Source of the DNA: a virus
IMG/VR virus record: IMGVR_UViG_3300032177_000002
Coordinates: 39,084 to 103,083 of that record
Length of the DNA: 64,000 nucleotides
Strand: one strand, 5' to 3'
Below the pieces are notes generated by a model, which worked only from the letters and a program-made list of their open reading frames with translations, searched no databases and was not told where the DNA came from. Shown here one piece after another: positions 1 to 8,848 of this stretch (its first letter is position 1; every line of letters begins with the position of its first letter). A program made the position numbers and the translations under genes.

Positions 1-123
1 CCCAAGTTTTAGATTAGCTGCAGAAGCTTTTAACTTCTGGAACATACCTTCAGCTTTACCCATTGATGCTATTGCTGCCGAAGAATCAAACCTTAGTACC
101 GCTGATAATGAAAGGTCGGCCAT
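1..123 (-). CDS. tail tape measure protein, N-terminal fragment (partial)
   Basis: Only the first 41 codons are in the window; the gene runs off the left edge. It begins at ATG 123, four bases after the stop of the small ORF before it. The visible start (MADLSLSAVLRFDSSAA) continues with alternating hydrophobic and charged residues, as in tape measure proteins. Its place after the tube and chaperone genes is the conserved tape-measure position in contractile tails. Such proteins set tail length inside the tube. The call rests mainly on synteny. Confidence 0.6.
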   Translation of the reverse strand, partial: MADLSLSAVLRFDSSAAIASMGKAEGMFQKLKASAANLKLG

Positions 124-126
124 TAC

Positions 127-258
127 TTATTTCCTACGCGCCTGTTTGGCGTCTTCCTTATATTGCTTCCCCAGCCGTTTAATAAACCACGCACGCTCTT
201 TCGGTGTCATTTCGAGTATATCCGAAAACGAGAATCCATGGCCATACCACATAAGCAA
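127..258 (-). CDS. tail assembly chaperone downstream frame (T of a G/GT-type pair) or separate 43-aa ORF
   Basis: This open frame is -1 relative to the chaperone gene before it and overlaps that gene's end if read back from codon ACG near 279. It ends at TAA 127-129, just before the tape measure start. It can be reached by a -1 slip near the sequence CTGAAACG before the upstream TGA, giving a fused long product. Alternatively it starts at TTG 258, eight bases after a strong AAGGAGG. An internal SD can itself stimulate -1 frameshifting, as in dnaX. The product is basic, ending KQARRK. Which mode operates cannot be told from sequence. Confidence 0.55.
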   Translation of the reverse strand: MLMWYGHGFSFSDILEMTPKERAWFIKRLGKQYKEDAKQARRK

Positions 259-272
259 ATGGATCTCCTCCT

Positions 273-1106
273 TCAACGTTTCAGCGCAACCAACGGAACT
301 GAAGAATCGAAGAAAGGGTCAAAAGCCCAATTTAACGCGTCCTTAATCTGTACGCCACAATCAGCTTTAGGGCAATCTATGGATGTTCGCATATCAGGTC
401 CTGCTGACACGATTGCCGCCTGTCTATCTATTCGCAGCATATCCATCTTCCCGATATCATCTATCTCAGAGTCTTTGATAATATACCCAGGTGGAGTGCC
501 ATCTACTTCGGAGACAGACTCCCGCAATTGAGCGTAAGAAAGCCCACCTGTGCTAGAACCACCGGATCCCGCTGCAAACATAGCCTGGTATTTAACTGGT
601 TGTAGCTTTAACTTCTTGCAGGTTTTGCCGTTCTCTAACTTAAAACCATCTTTTAAATCAACCCAAGTTGATAGCTCATCCACTTTCTCAACTACTTTAA
701 CCTCAGTAGTCCATAAGTCAGCTTTTGAAATACCTTTAGTTCCACACCTCTGGCACCGATATGGTACCTCTATCATCTCAGATACATTTAGGATTCTTGA
801 ATACAGATACACATAAAGCACATCCGCAAAATACCAGTTATAAATTTTAAACTCAGAGTCAGCCGTGGAATCCCCAGACTCGGCTAATGGATATGATACA
901 CCACCTGCGCTTTCTACAATAAGTGATAAGAACTTGGCGGCTAGATGCGCCATAGTCCTTCCCTCATTTGCTTCCCTATAGATATTTAGGAACCTATCTA
1001 CTTTGCTTTTGTAAGGACGTAGAACGAATGATTTGTCAAGCTTCCCATCTTTAAGCACTCCTACAGGAAGTTGCATCCCCAATTCTCTTACAATAGTTTT
1101 TCGCAT
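273..1106 (-). CDS. tail assembly chaperone / baseplate-type zinc protein
   Basis: 277 aa, ATG 1106 chosen for GGAAGG seven bases upstream. A CQRCGTKG motif near residue 125 and a CPKADCG motif near residue 255 form a probable four-cysteine metal site. It sits between the tube and tape measure genes, where contractile phages carry tail assembly chaperones (lambda G / P2 E analogues) and where T4-like phages have zinc-containing baseplate hub proteins. The -1 frame overlapping its end supports the chaperone reading. The exact family is not certain. Confidence 0.5.
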   Translation of the reverse strand: MRKTIVRELGMQLPVGVLKDGKLDKSFVLRPYKSKVDRFLNIYREANEGRTMAHLAAKFLSLIVESAGGVSYPLAESGDSTADSEFKIYNWYFADVLYVYLYSRILNVSEMIEVPYRCQRCGTKGISKADLWTTEVKVVEKVDELSTWVDLKDGFKLENGKTCKKLKLQPVKYQAMFAAGSGGSSTGGLSYAQLRESVSEVDGTPPGYIIKDSEIDDIGKMDMLRIDRQAAIVSAGPDMRTSIDCPKADCGVQIKDALNWAFDPFFDSSVPLVALKR

Positions 1107-1174
1107 TATTATACCTTCCAATTATGCCGTCTAAGGCACTTGTGAAGAATGTGGCGGGTCCACGTACTGAAGTA

Positions 1175-1627
1175 CTATCCTGGCACCATATAAAAAGAAT
1201 CAGCTTTCATCGTCCAGGTTATAATTGCCATATCACCGTCGTTATCCAAATCTAAATCAGACTGGCTTCGTTTGCTAAGCCACAAATTATATAACATGAA
1301 CTTTTGACTACGCCCAGGATATTCGTTTAGTATAAGCAACGTTCCAATTTTTAAGTAAAGTGGCAGAGTGTTCACACATTGCTGCCACCAACCCTCCATT
1401 GCAACAACTTCTATTACATGATGCATAGGTTGATCTACTTCGAATTCAACTTGTTTTTCTCTTCCCCCACTTCTAGTTGTTCTATCAGGAAGGTCAACTG
1501 TATCCAATTCCATTTCCAATCCGCTAATACGTGTAAATAACGGTTTTGGAAATGCCAGTGGTACAATCATCAATTCAAACTTATTTACTTGAACCCTGTT
1601 ACTTTGTAGTACACCTTTAATAGACAT
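1175..1627 (-). CDS. tail tube protein (T4 gp19-like)
   Basis: 150 aa with a strong AAGGAG six bases before ATG. It follows the sheath gene by 12 bp, the standard sheath-tube order. The core fits the T4-gp19 tube family: SGLEMELDTVDLPDRTTRSG near the start, a middle strand region, and the C-terminal TWTMKADSFYMVPG. It would polymerise into hexameric rings inside the sheath and carry DNA at injection. Length is typical for the family. Confidence 0.82.
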   Translation of the reverse strand: MSIKGVLQSNRVQVNKFELMIVPLAFPKPLFTRISGLEMELDTVDLPDRTTRSGGREKQVEFEVDQPMHHVIEVVAMEGWWQQCVNTLPLYLKIGTLLILNEYPGRSQKFMLYNLWLSKRSQSDLDLDNDGDMAIITWTMKADSFYMVPG

Positions 1628-1639
1628 TGGTTACTCCTT

Positions 1640-3991
1640 CTATGCAGCCGCCGAAGCTTCAAAAATACCCATTTTTCCAATCGTGATAATAAATCGTTCT
1701 ACCGTATCAGCTAACCGCAAACTTATTTCTACGTTCAAGTCACCTTCTTCCCGCGTTGCATCCGTATTATTTTCATCATCCAACTTTATCTTACACGCGT
1801 CGTCAAATGTTGTCCCTCTAAGCGCACGCTTTTTCCATTCTGCCATAAAAAATGATTGCAATGTAGCTATCAACATCGGTTGCTCTGACGGGTCATTTAT
1901 AGCGAATATCACCCAGTCAAAACTTTCCTGAAGGACATGCTCATAATAGCTCATTAGTTCCCTATGCTGACAGAACTTCCATGCGCTATCCTGAGATGGT
2001 AACCTAGCCCCCCAGATCACAAAGTTCCCTTGTTTCCGCTCAATACGTTGTAGTCCAGCCGGATTAAGTACTTCCCCATTCAATCTAGTATCCCTAGTAG
2101 GGATCTCTATGATCTTAGGCAATGTAGTATAAATACCAGCAGCTACTTTATGATATCCATTATAATCCTTGGCCGTCTTCGACTCCCTACCATGCACCAT
2201 CCCCATTACGGGTACTAATTTTAGCAGCCCTTCTTTTGTTGGGTCTGCTACAGTAGCGTAACTTGGGAAAATTACCTTTTCATAGTTACTTCGTCCCAGA
2301 GTATCGGTGACATAGGCTTTTGCCACAAACTCATCAGTAACAGTGTCCTGAATCTCAACCCTAAACTGATGGTTCTTATCATCAGCATACGCAACTCCAG
2401 CCTTCTGGACCACGGTTGCATCCACTGCCCCACCATACCTCCACACTCCAGGTACACCGAACTTAATTAAGCCGTAAGCCTGATCCTGCGTCTTATTAAA
2501 TGGGGACGTTCCAGAATCAAATACATCAGTAAAATCCGCTGAATCTAACTTGTAGATCCCATCATACCCTCCACTCAGTGTTTGCCGGTACTGCAGCCGT
2601 ACCTTTATGCCTCCTGCTAAAGTTCCACCACAAGTAAGATCCCCACTACCTATGCTTACTTGCGTTTCAGCGTTGTCTGACATCGAGAACCCGCCCTTAG
2701 GGGCTACACTTACGTCCGGTAAAATAATCTTCCCGTTAATTGCCTCATCTGCAACCAATGGCAACACATAGATTGTAAACTTTTCACCAACTACCGGGGT
2801 CACACCGCTTACCGTAAATCCTATTGAATATACATTGTCAGCCACGTAAGCTACGGCATTTGTAGGAATAGCAAACGTATGACTAGTTTGCTTATTAACA
2901 GAAGATAATTTCCAAACTGCGGGAGGACCGGCACTAGTTACTTCCAACACATACGTATCCGGGATTACTTTCGACCCAAAAGTAAATGCGGTAAGCGTAT
3001 TGTCACTCGCCAACGAGGCATCTACTTTTACACATGCTGTGCTCAGTGTAGCCACGCTAGAAGTTATTGCTGTATGGGCAACTACACCAAACCAGTTAGC
3101 GGGTCGTACATCCGCAGTTGCAGCACCCGACCACAAATCCGTCACTACGATGTAATAATTACTTGTGTCTTTGTTAATTACTCCTACGTAATAGTTAGCT
3201 GCTGATGGATCAGATGATAGGTCTGGGTATATTTTCACCAAGGAATCATCTACATATACTTTTAATCCCCATTCGGTGCTTGGTTTAAGTTGACCATCCA
3301 TTACCTCTACCGCCAGCTTCTTTTCACGCCCCCACTCATCCGTATTTTCCAGCACTAGGATAACTTCTTTATCCGTGGATACCCCAAAATCTGTTAGTGC
3401 CTTGCTGTCTGCCGCCAATGTGATTTCGCATCTTGCACTTACGGTTCCTTCTGTGTTCGACACGATACTGTAAGTCTTGGATGCCCCTGTTAGAGTTAAT
3501 TGGCTACCCTTCCATTTGTTTTTCGGTACGAGGAACCCTGTTGGTAGCGTTATTACTGTGTTTGTAATGTCAGTAGGAACAGCTGTAAGATCTACAACTA
3601 CAGTATCCTTCTTTCCTCCCCATTTCCCCACATTATTAGCATCCACCTTAACTACTTTGTTACGCGGTGTTTTCCTATCCCACAAAGTCAAAGTTGATGC
3701 AACACCCGATCCGTCGTCTAGCCTATCCAAGAATAGAACACCTGCTCCATTACCGTGATCCCAAAAATCCTGGCAGACATCAGGCAGCAATGAATCAGGC
3801 GTCAAACCACCTGTTTTTGTAAACAAATCCTTTTTTCCAGACGTGATAATCAAATCGCCAACTTTACCGCGTTCTAGTACGCCCACGTAAGCTGTCGATC
3901 CAAGTATGTGCGCCTGAATAGTTTTATCCGCATCCTTCTCGATAATGACCGTTCCTGCATCCAGGGTCGGTCCAAAACGCTTCTGAGACAT
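1640..3991 (-). CDS. contractile tail sheath protein
   Basis: 783 aa, ATG preceded by GGAG. The C-terminal ~180 residues match the sheath C-terminal domain: PTRDTRLNGEVLNPAGLQ, then a conserved SYYEHVLQESFDWVIF region and a final strand of type VEISLRLADTVERF. The N-terminal part begins with a sheath-like GSTAYVGVLERG. Between them lies a long insert (roughly residues 150-520) rich in Thr, Val and Asp, probably extra surface domains, so the protein is longer than a minimal sheath (about 400-500 aa). It identifies the phage as a myovirus. Confidence 0.92.
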   Translation of the reverse strand: MSQKRFGPTLDAGTVIIEKDADKTIQAHILGSTAYVGVLERGKVGDLIITSGKKDLFTKTGGLTPDSLLPDVCQDFWDHGNGAGVLFLDRLDDGSGVASTLTLWDRKTPRNKVVKVDANNVGKWGGKKDTVVVDLTAVPTDITNTVITLPTGFLVPKNKWKGSQLTLTGASKTYSIVSNTEGTVSARCEITLAADSKALTDFGVSTDKEVILVLENTDEWGREKKLAVEVMDGQLKPSTEWGLKVYVDDSLVKIYPDLSSDPSAANYYVGVINKDTSNYYIVVTDLWSGAATADVRPANWFGVVAHTAITSSVATLSTACVKVDASLASDNTLTAFTFGSKVIPDTYVLEVTSAGPPAVWKLSSVNKQTSHTFAIPTNAVAYVADNVYSIGFTVSGVTPVVGEKFTIYVLPLVADEAINGKIILPDVSVAPKGGFSMSDNAETQVSIGSGDLTCGGTLAGGIKVRLQYRQTLSGGYDGIYKLDSADFTDVFDSGTSPFNKTQDQAYGLIKFGVPGVWRYGGAVDATVVQKAGVAYADDKNHQFRVEIQDTVTDEFVAKAYVTDTLGRSNYEKVIFPSYATVADPTKEGLLKLVPVMGMVHGRESKTAKDYNGYHKVAAGIYTTLPKIIEIPTRDTRLNGEVLNPAGLQRIERKQGNFVIWGARLPSQDSAWKFCQHRELMSYYEHVLQESFDWVIFAINDPSEQPMLIATLQSFFMAEWKKRALRGTTFDDACKIKLDDENNTDATREEGDLNVEISLRLADTVERFIITIGKMGIFEASAAA

Positions 3992-4020
3992 ATTTATTCT
4001 CCTCTTTTACGGGTTACCTG

Positions 4021-5277
4021 TTATTCGGCCCATAGCGGCCCGCCCCTGTTGCTTTGGCCTATAGCAAGGTTAATTCGCTCAATCAAATGATAATGATCTT
4101 CAGGTAATAACCAGAAATACACATTATCTAATCGTATATTCAACGACGATTCATGCCTATCATTCATGTTTGGTCTGGGAGAGAATGCCATCGGGGATAC
4201 CAGCCTCATAGAAATGTATTGGCAAAGATCTCTCCATAACAACATAGGCGTATTTGCTATATAATGTAATGCCTTATCCATCATGGATAACAAAGTCCTG
4301 TTATTGCCTGCTAACAATACTACATTAAACTGTAGTGTAAGTCTAAACGGCAACTTACGCACGGTAGCCGTGTTATCCGTAATATTTTTTATTTCCTGAT
4401 AAGCCACGTTCTGCACGCTTCGCACGCTTATAGTATCTATAACTATGGATGGTATCCTCTCCACTTCTATATAATCTTGTGATCCCCAGTTTATGTAAAT
4501 TTCTGGTTCTATAGTGAAGTGAATCCATAACGAAGTGCCTCGGGCCACGTCTACCTTAAGTTTTAAATCACGTGCGGTTAGATCCACGGTATCCAGCATA
4601 TTATTCAAATGAAGAGGATCAATCTTATGGTTATACACTCCATCTACAGATACTATCCTAAACATAGTCTCTAAATCAGACAAGCTTACATTGTATCCAC
4701 CAGGCGCGTCTAAAGCAAAATCAATTTGGGATCTTAAGTTATCTTTTAATGATGTTCCAACACTATCAGCTATAAGTGAATATAAATATTCAATATCGCA
4801 GTCCATAAGTAAATCTATATTACTAAGATACGGTGTATAAGCAGAATCAGAAGTTGCTAAATTTACCACCACCGCTATAGCCCTACTTCCCGCAGGAAAA
4901 GTTGCTATATGATCATTCATTTCAGATACTGTATTCCAATTAGACGTTCCAGCAGTTGCCCAAACAGTTCCGTTCCAATACTTGTTAGTTGTTCCGTCAT
5001 TCAATTTGAATTTTACAGAAGTACCATCTGGTTGTATTAACGGATCTGCACAAAAGTTTAGCCAACCCCTTACTGCCTGCGGTGTTGCAACCCACGTTTT
5101 AACCCATAGGTCTACATCCGTCGGGTATACAAGCTCATTTGTTACGTAATCCCTGCTCTGCGCGATTAACTCGATCCTGTTCGTTGATGGATTCAATCGT
5201 ACTTTTGTATTGTCGCTAAATGTTAATCTGCTTCTGTTACTTTCTTCGAATACGAATGGGTAAACAAGTTTCTGCAT
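4021..5277 (-). CDS. virion protein between connector and sheath genes, unknown family
   Basis: 418 aa from ATG 5277, which overlaps the TAA of the gene before it (TAATG); the open frame extends 14 codons further but the overlap and a GGGGGA support this start. No family recognised. It has no membrane segment, is mostly beta-like, and repeats Asn/Thr/Asp-rich stretches. Its position between the HK97 gp10-like gene and the sheath suggests a neck, tail terminator or sheath-capping role; this is inference from order. Confidence 0.6.
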   Translation of the reverse strand: MQKLVYPFVFEESNRSRLTFSDNTKVRLNPSTNRIELIAQSRDYVTNELVYPTDVDLWVKTWVATPQAVRGWLNFCADPLIQPDGTSVKFKLNDGTTNKYWNGTVWATAGTSNWNTVSEMNDHIATFPAGSRAIAVVVNLATSDSAYTPYLSNIDLLMDCDIEYLYSLIADSVGTSLKDNLRSQIDFALDAPGGYNVSLSDLETMFRIVSVDGVYNHKIDPLHLNNMLDTVDLTARDLKLKVDVARGTSLWIHFTIEPEIYINWGSQDYIEVERIPSIVIDTISVRSVQNVAYQEIKNITDNTATVRKLPFRLTLQFNVVLLAGNNRTLLSMMDKALHYIANTPMLLWRDLCQYISMRLVSPMAFSPRPNMNDRHESSLNIRLDNVYFWLLPEDHYHLIERINLAIGQSNRGGPLWAE

Positions 5278-5822
5278 TATTTTCCCCCACGCAATGCGGA
5301 TAGTACTGCCGCTTCCCAATTCTTCCTATATTCTAGCTGCATATTATGCGTTAATGCGGATTCCATAAATGGCCTAGGTGGTATTACTATAACAGTCGTT
5401 GTTTTCTTAAGCGGTTTAACTTTAGGGTTCTTGCTAGCTAGCCAGTGAAAATACCTACGCATCTTATCTGTAACAGGTACCTTTGCGCCGAAATGCAAAA
5501 TAACAGCTATATTTCGCGTGTGAGGCCCTTTTCTAAGTACTCCTATTTCTCCTACATTCCATGCTAACGTCCTGCCTATAAGAGACCCGACTAGTGCCCC
5601 AGTATCAACAAGTGGCCTGCTACTTCCTTTAATTGCGACAGTTAGCCACGAATTTTTAAGGAATTTGTTGCTGTAAATATCCTTTTTTACCTGATCCGCA
5701 CCAGAAATAACATTTAGACCTGTTGCTTTTTTTACATGATATCTAAGTCTGCGCTTAAAATTCTTTTTTGAAAGAAGTTCCTCTAACTTGTCAAATCCTG
5801 TTATTTCTAAATCAATTTTCAT
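5277..5822 (-). CDS. HK97 gp10-like head-tail joining protein
   Basis: 181 aa, basic. It begins with MKIDLEITGFDKLEELL, has VDTGALVGSL in the middle and IPPRPFMESAL near the C-terminus; this order of motifs is typical of the HK97 gp10/phage virion morphogenesis group. These proteins sit between the connector and tail tube genes and help complete heads or join tails. The gene lies exactly there, one base from its upstream neighbour. Confidence 0.72.
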   Translation of the reverse strand: MKIDLEITGFDKLEELLSKKNFKRRLRYHVKKATGLNVISGADQVKKDIYSNKFLKNSWLTVAIKGSSRPLVDTGALVGSLIGRTLAWNVGEIGVLRKGPHTRNIAVILHFGAKVPVTDKMRRYFHWLASKNPKVKPLKKTTTVIVIPPRPFMESALTHNMQLEYRKNWEAAVLSALRGGK

Positions 5823-6239
5823 TTACCGTTGCCTGGATGGGCTTCGATCAGCAAAGTAAGACCTTACTAAAGTTGGGCCTCGCTGATCAGGGTAATGCCC
5901 CATCCACCTAAATGAAACTATATATAAATCAACATCCAGCGCGACTACTCCCTCTCCTATTTTTATTATCCTATCACCTATGTTTAACGTCACATGCGCT
6001 ACTGCTAAGTCAGAAGTCAAAAATAATAGATATCCATCAGACGATGCTTCTACTGTCATATCGGACGACTGCTGCGTCCTGTCTAACCCCCATTGTACCT
6101 GCGCCCGAAGCTTTATCGACGTCTCTCTTCTTACTTGTCCTACTGGCTCATGAAGAATAGGATCCATTACTGCCGTATTTACCTTATCAGACTTACGAAG
6201 GTAAACAGGTATTGGATGAATAAGTGTAGGTATCGGCAT
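5823..6239 (-). CDS. probable head closure (stopper) protein
   Basis: 138 aa. It follows the adaptor-like gene by 3 bp and precedes the gp10-like gene without a gap. Composition and length fit small beta-barrel head-closure proteins, but no diagnostic motif is seen. Assigned by position in a classic adaptor - stopper - gp10 series. Confidence 0.5.
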   Translation of the reverse strand: MPIPTLIHPIPVYLRKSDKVNTAVMDPILHEPVGQVRRETSIKLRAQVQWGLDRTQQSSDMTVEASSDGYLLFLTSDLAVAHVTLNIGDRIIKIGEGVVALDVDLYIVSFRWMGHYPDQRGPTLVRSYFADRSPSRQR

Positions 6240-6242
6240 TCA

Positions 6243-6977
6243 TCACCAAGCAGAAACGTACATCGGATAATAAGTCTCTGGCATTAAATCTAATGCTGTT
6301 ATTCCTTGCGGTGAATCAACTATCCATGGTCTCCTGTAAATACCCAGTACATCCATTATTCTTCTAGGTACCATCTCGTATGCTGACTGCGATGATGCGC
6401 TGTAATCATACTCCATAGAATGCCCGTCCGTAGTCTCCTTGCTCACGTGCCCATACTTGCTAGACGACTCAAAGTAACTATCCAAATCTAAACAAACCAA
6501 CTCGATAATAGCAGCCTTAATAGGTACCGGAGTAATATAGGTTCCAGGCGTAAGACCATCATCCACGAATCCCCATTTTGCTGTAATATACTGGTTTAAC
6601 CCGTTCGCAAATACTCCTGGGATTGTCCTAAAAATTGCAGAAGTACCAGTAGGAGTAAGCATAATTTTTGGGTTACGCCTATCATCCTGCATCGGTGTCC
6701 TGCCAGTATATGCCGTAAATTCCGTGCTTGCTAACGGGGCATCTTGCGAATTAGTTCGCACGGAAGAAACCTCTATTAAGGGCAAATTGAAATGCATTAT
6801 CCTAGAATTATTACCGTTAAATACAAGTTCTCCAGGCTCCATAACACGAAACACGTTTCCGGTTATTTGCTCAACTATTTTCTCCCATTTAGCTATCCTG
6901 GCTTCTATCCTAACAGCAGAGGCTGACGCTGGTGCGCCTTCAGCTTTTATATCTGCTATAGTGGCATAATTACCCAT
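6243..6977 (-). CDS. head-tail adaptor (connector) protein
   Basis: 244 aa, ATG preceded by AGGA at nine bases. The N-terminus (YATIADIKAEGAP, then ARIAKWEKIVEQITG) resembles the helical start of gp6/gp15-type connector proteins, which often open with a statement like Y.T..D.K and continue with helices that cap the portal ring. It is the first gene of the adaptor - stopper - gp10 series. At 244 aa it is longer than usual (about 100-170), with a beta-rich insert in the middle. Confidence 0.6.
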   Translation of the reverse strand: MGNYATIADIKAEGAPASASAVRIEARIAKWEKIVEQITGNVFRVMEPGELVFNGNNSRIMHFNLPLIEVSSVRTNSQDAPLASTEFTAYTGRTPMQDDRRNPKIMLTPTGTSAIFRTIPGVFANGLNQYITAKWGFVDDGLTPGTYITPVPIKAAIIELVCLDLDSYFESSSKYGHVSKETTDGHSMEYDYSASSQSAYEMVPRRIMDVLGIYRRPWIVDSPQGITALDLMPETYYPMYVSAW

Positions 6978-6980
6978 CTG

Positions 6981-7397
6981 TTATGTCCTACCTGCCCCCG
7001 GTACTCCCGGCATGGTTTCTGCACCGGCGATAAAAATCTCCACCTGTGTCGGGTTATTTGCAACCGTATTTATGCGAAGGAATAAAAAGGCTCCATTTAC
7101 GGTCGCGTCGAATGCGTCACCACTAGATAACGCAGCAGTATTAGCTCCTGCAACAGCTAAATGCTGCCCACTGTCGTACTTCAAAAGTTCAAGTGGCTGA
7201 AGAACTATTGTAGGAGAAGCTCCACCTGTTAGTTTAACAAACCCTTTAACAGTCTTGTATCCAGCACAATCCACGGTACTTCTAGGATTGCTTGCTAGCA
7301 GAACTACCAAATCGGTAGCATCAGCCGCTACCGGTGCCCCATAAATACCTCTATGAATTATATAAAACGGCTTACTTTTTAATTGCGCGTTGTTCAT
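6981..7397 (-). CDS. small virion protein, unknown
   Basis: 138 aa with AGGAG upstream of ATG. Rich in Ala, Val, Thr and Gly and predicted beta, ending AETMPGVPGAGRT. It contains short strands separated by loops as in head decoration or fibre-base proteins. No family recognised; virion role inferred from the surrounding structural genes. Confidence 0.55.
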   Translation of the reverse strand: MNNAQLKSKPFYIIHRGIYGAPVAADATDLVVLLASNPRSTVDCAGYKTVKGFVKLTGGASPTIVLQPLELLKYDSGQHLAVAGANTAALSSGDAFDATVNGAFLFLRINTVANNPTQVEIFIAGAETMPGVPGAGRT

Positions 7398-7407
7398 TCA
7401 TTTTCTC

Positions 7408-7812
7408 CTACGTTGTTGCCCTGGTTATGTTCGGCAAGAATTCTATAATGCCCCAAGCCACAGTTATTATTTTTGTCTCACCATCCATCAACGCTTTTAC
7501 CTGCAAATCATAACCCCATTGCCCCTCCAAATCCGATGTTTTATCTTTTGTAAATTTTACTACGAACTCACCGTAAGTCGCATTCGTGATCTCGATCTCG
7601 GTTGGTACTGCACTACTTAGCTGCAATTTTGCTTCCGCATCCGTCTTTATTGATACCTCCTTTATCGTCATCCAAATCTTACTGCCGGTTAGGTTTAACG
7701 GTGCATCTCCGATAGTAACATAGAACTTGTAATAGTAGTCATCACCAGCATGAAGTGTTCTGTAACTCAAAGATCTTAAGTACTCTGCAGTAATATCCAG
7801 TTCGTTACTCAC
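7408..7812 (-). CDS. Ig-like/BppU-type virion protein, hypothetical
   Basis: 134 aa, GTG start 7812 after GGAAGGA. Segments DDYYYKFYVTIGDAPLNLTG, SKIWMTIKEVS and a terminal GIIEFLPNITRATT resemble the N-terminal domain found in phage baseplate upper or fibre-attachment proteins (BppU-like). Its start overlaps the end of the 78-aa gene before it. Function inferred only from this resemblance and from position. Confidence 0.5.
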   Translation of the reverse strand: MSNELDITAEYLRSLSYRTLHAGDDYYYKFYVTIGDAPLNLTGSKIWMTIKEVSIKTDAEAKLQLSSAVPTEIEITNATYGEFVVKFTKDKTSDLEGQWGYDLQVKALMDGETKIITVAWGIIEFLPNITRATT

Positions 7813-8045
7813 GACAGTATCCTTCCAGTGTATTTTTTGACATCTATTGCTACTTCTGCATCCCTACCCATACTTATCGATGTTTCCCCATCTATACCTA
7901 ACATCAAAGCAGCATACGCGTCACTAGGTACTTCCATAATCCAAAGTGGCTGAGAACCTTCGTCCCCTATAGACATAAATTTCGGGCGTCTACCAGATAA
8001 ATGGATCCCTTGTGATGATCTATCACCGTATACTGCTATGAACAT
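7809..8045 (-). CDS. hypothetical protein in virion operon
   Basis: 78 aa; ends inside the start of the next gene by 4 bp (GTGA-type overlap) and follows the 227-aa gene by 3 bp, so it is translationally coupled. No recognised family, no membrane segment. Confidence 0.55.
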   Translation of the reverse strand: MFIAVYGDRSSQGIHLSGRRPKFMSIGDEGSQPLWIMEVPSDAYAALMLGIDGETSISMGRDAEVAIDVKKYTGRILS

Positions 8046-8048
8046 CTT

Positions 8049-8732
8049 TTATCCAACAGTGAATATGCCCTTACCACTTGATATTATACCAACCCCAGTA
8101 ACTGTGACCTGTGATATAGAATAATACGACTTATTAGTTACTAAAACTGTAGCTTTTTCTATTTTACAGAATCCATTAGTGTCTGGTGATAAATCAGATA
8201 TCTCAAATAATTGAACTCCTGCGTCAGAATACCATGTTACAGAAACCGAAACCGGAGTCCTAAGTAAAGTGTTACCGTATTCTATCCATACTAGACCAGT
8301 TAATAAGCCATTAAATGTATCGTAGCTATACGACTGCATAACGGTATATGATCCACTTCCAATCTTGTCTACCCATTGCCCTACTCTAATTTCACCAGCT
8401 TGTGGAACATTAGATGCCCCATTTACGCCATCCTGCAAAACAATTACTTGGTACGCGTCATTACCTTCTGCGTTTACTATAGTAGATGTATCAAAATCTA
8501 ATCTATACTCGCCCGGAGAGTACGTCGGGTTCACCTCACCCATCATTTTTAAAAGTGCTCCTACGTTAGCCGGCTCTTTAAATTCCATATCATTCCAGTC
8601 AAGGTACTTTCCGTCAGATATTCTCCATATTTTAGCCTTTATGTTCGTTCTATACGTCAACGGCTGGCCAAATTGATCCAGCAGCATTGCTACTATCGGC
8701 TCTGTGCTTCCTGTTTCAATACGTTCACTCAT
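8049..8732 (-). CDS. fibre/appendage protein with shared C-terminal module
   Basis: 227 aa. Residues 1-100 look like a beta-sandwich (EPIVAMLLDQFGQPLT...). Residues ~130-227 are clearly homologous to the last ~95 residues of the 682-aa protein at 12724-14772: both contain VMQSYSY/VLQSYSY, GLVWVE-type and VTVTWYS segments and end GKGIFTVG. The shared tail is likely an attachment or folding domain. The two genes were probably made by duplication and N-terminal swapping. Confidence 0.65.
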   Translation of the reverse strand: MSERIETGSTEPIVAMLLDQFGQPLTYRTNIKAKIWRISDGKYLDWNDMEFKEPANVGALLKMMGEVNPTYSPGEYRLDFDTSTIVNAEGNDAYQVIVLQDGVNGASNVPQAGEIRVGQWVDKIGSGSYTVMQSYSYDTFNGLLTGLVWIEYGNTLLRTPVSVSVTWYSDAGVQLFEISDLSPDTNGFCKIEKATVLVTNKSYYSISQVTVTGVGIISSGKGIFTVG

Positions 8733-8737
8733 TGATA

Positions 8738-8812
8738 CTAATTCACTTTTATCTGAAAAGTAATGGCTGCGTAAGAATTATATATAAATTGCGGTATAGT
8801 CACTGTATTCAC
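8738..8812 (-). CDS. possible 24-aa small ORF
   Basis: GTG 8812 is preceded by AGGTGGA at a good distance and the frame runs 24 codons to TAG 8738, five bases before the next ATG. The peptide starts VNTVTIPQFIYNS. A similar arrangement, a short ORF directly before the paralogous appendage gene, occurs at 14763-14984. It may be a real tiny gene or only a translational lead-in. Confidence 0.3.
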   Translation of the reverse strand: MNTVTIPQFIYNSYAAITFQIKVN

Positions 8813-8848
8813 TAATCTCCACCTAAAAATCTACTTTTTATAGCCGTA

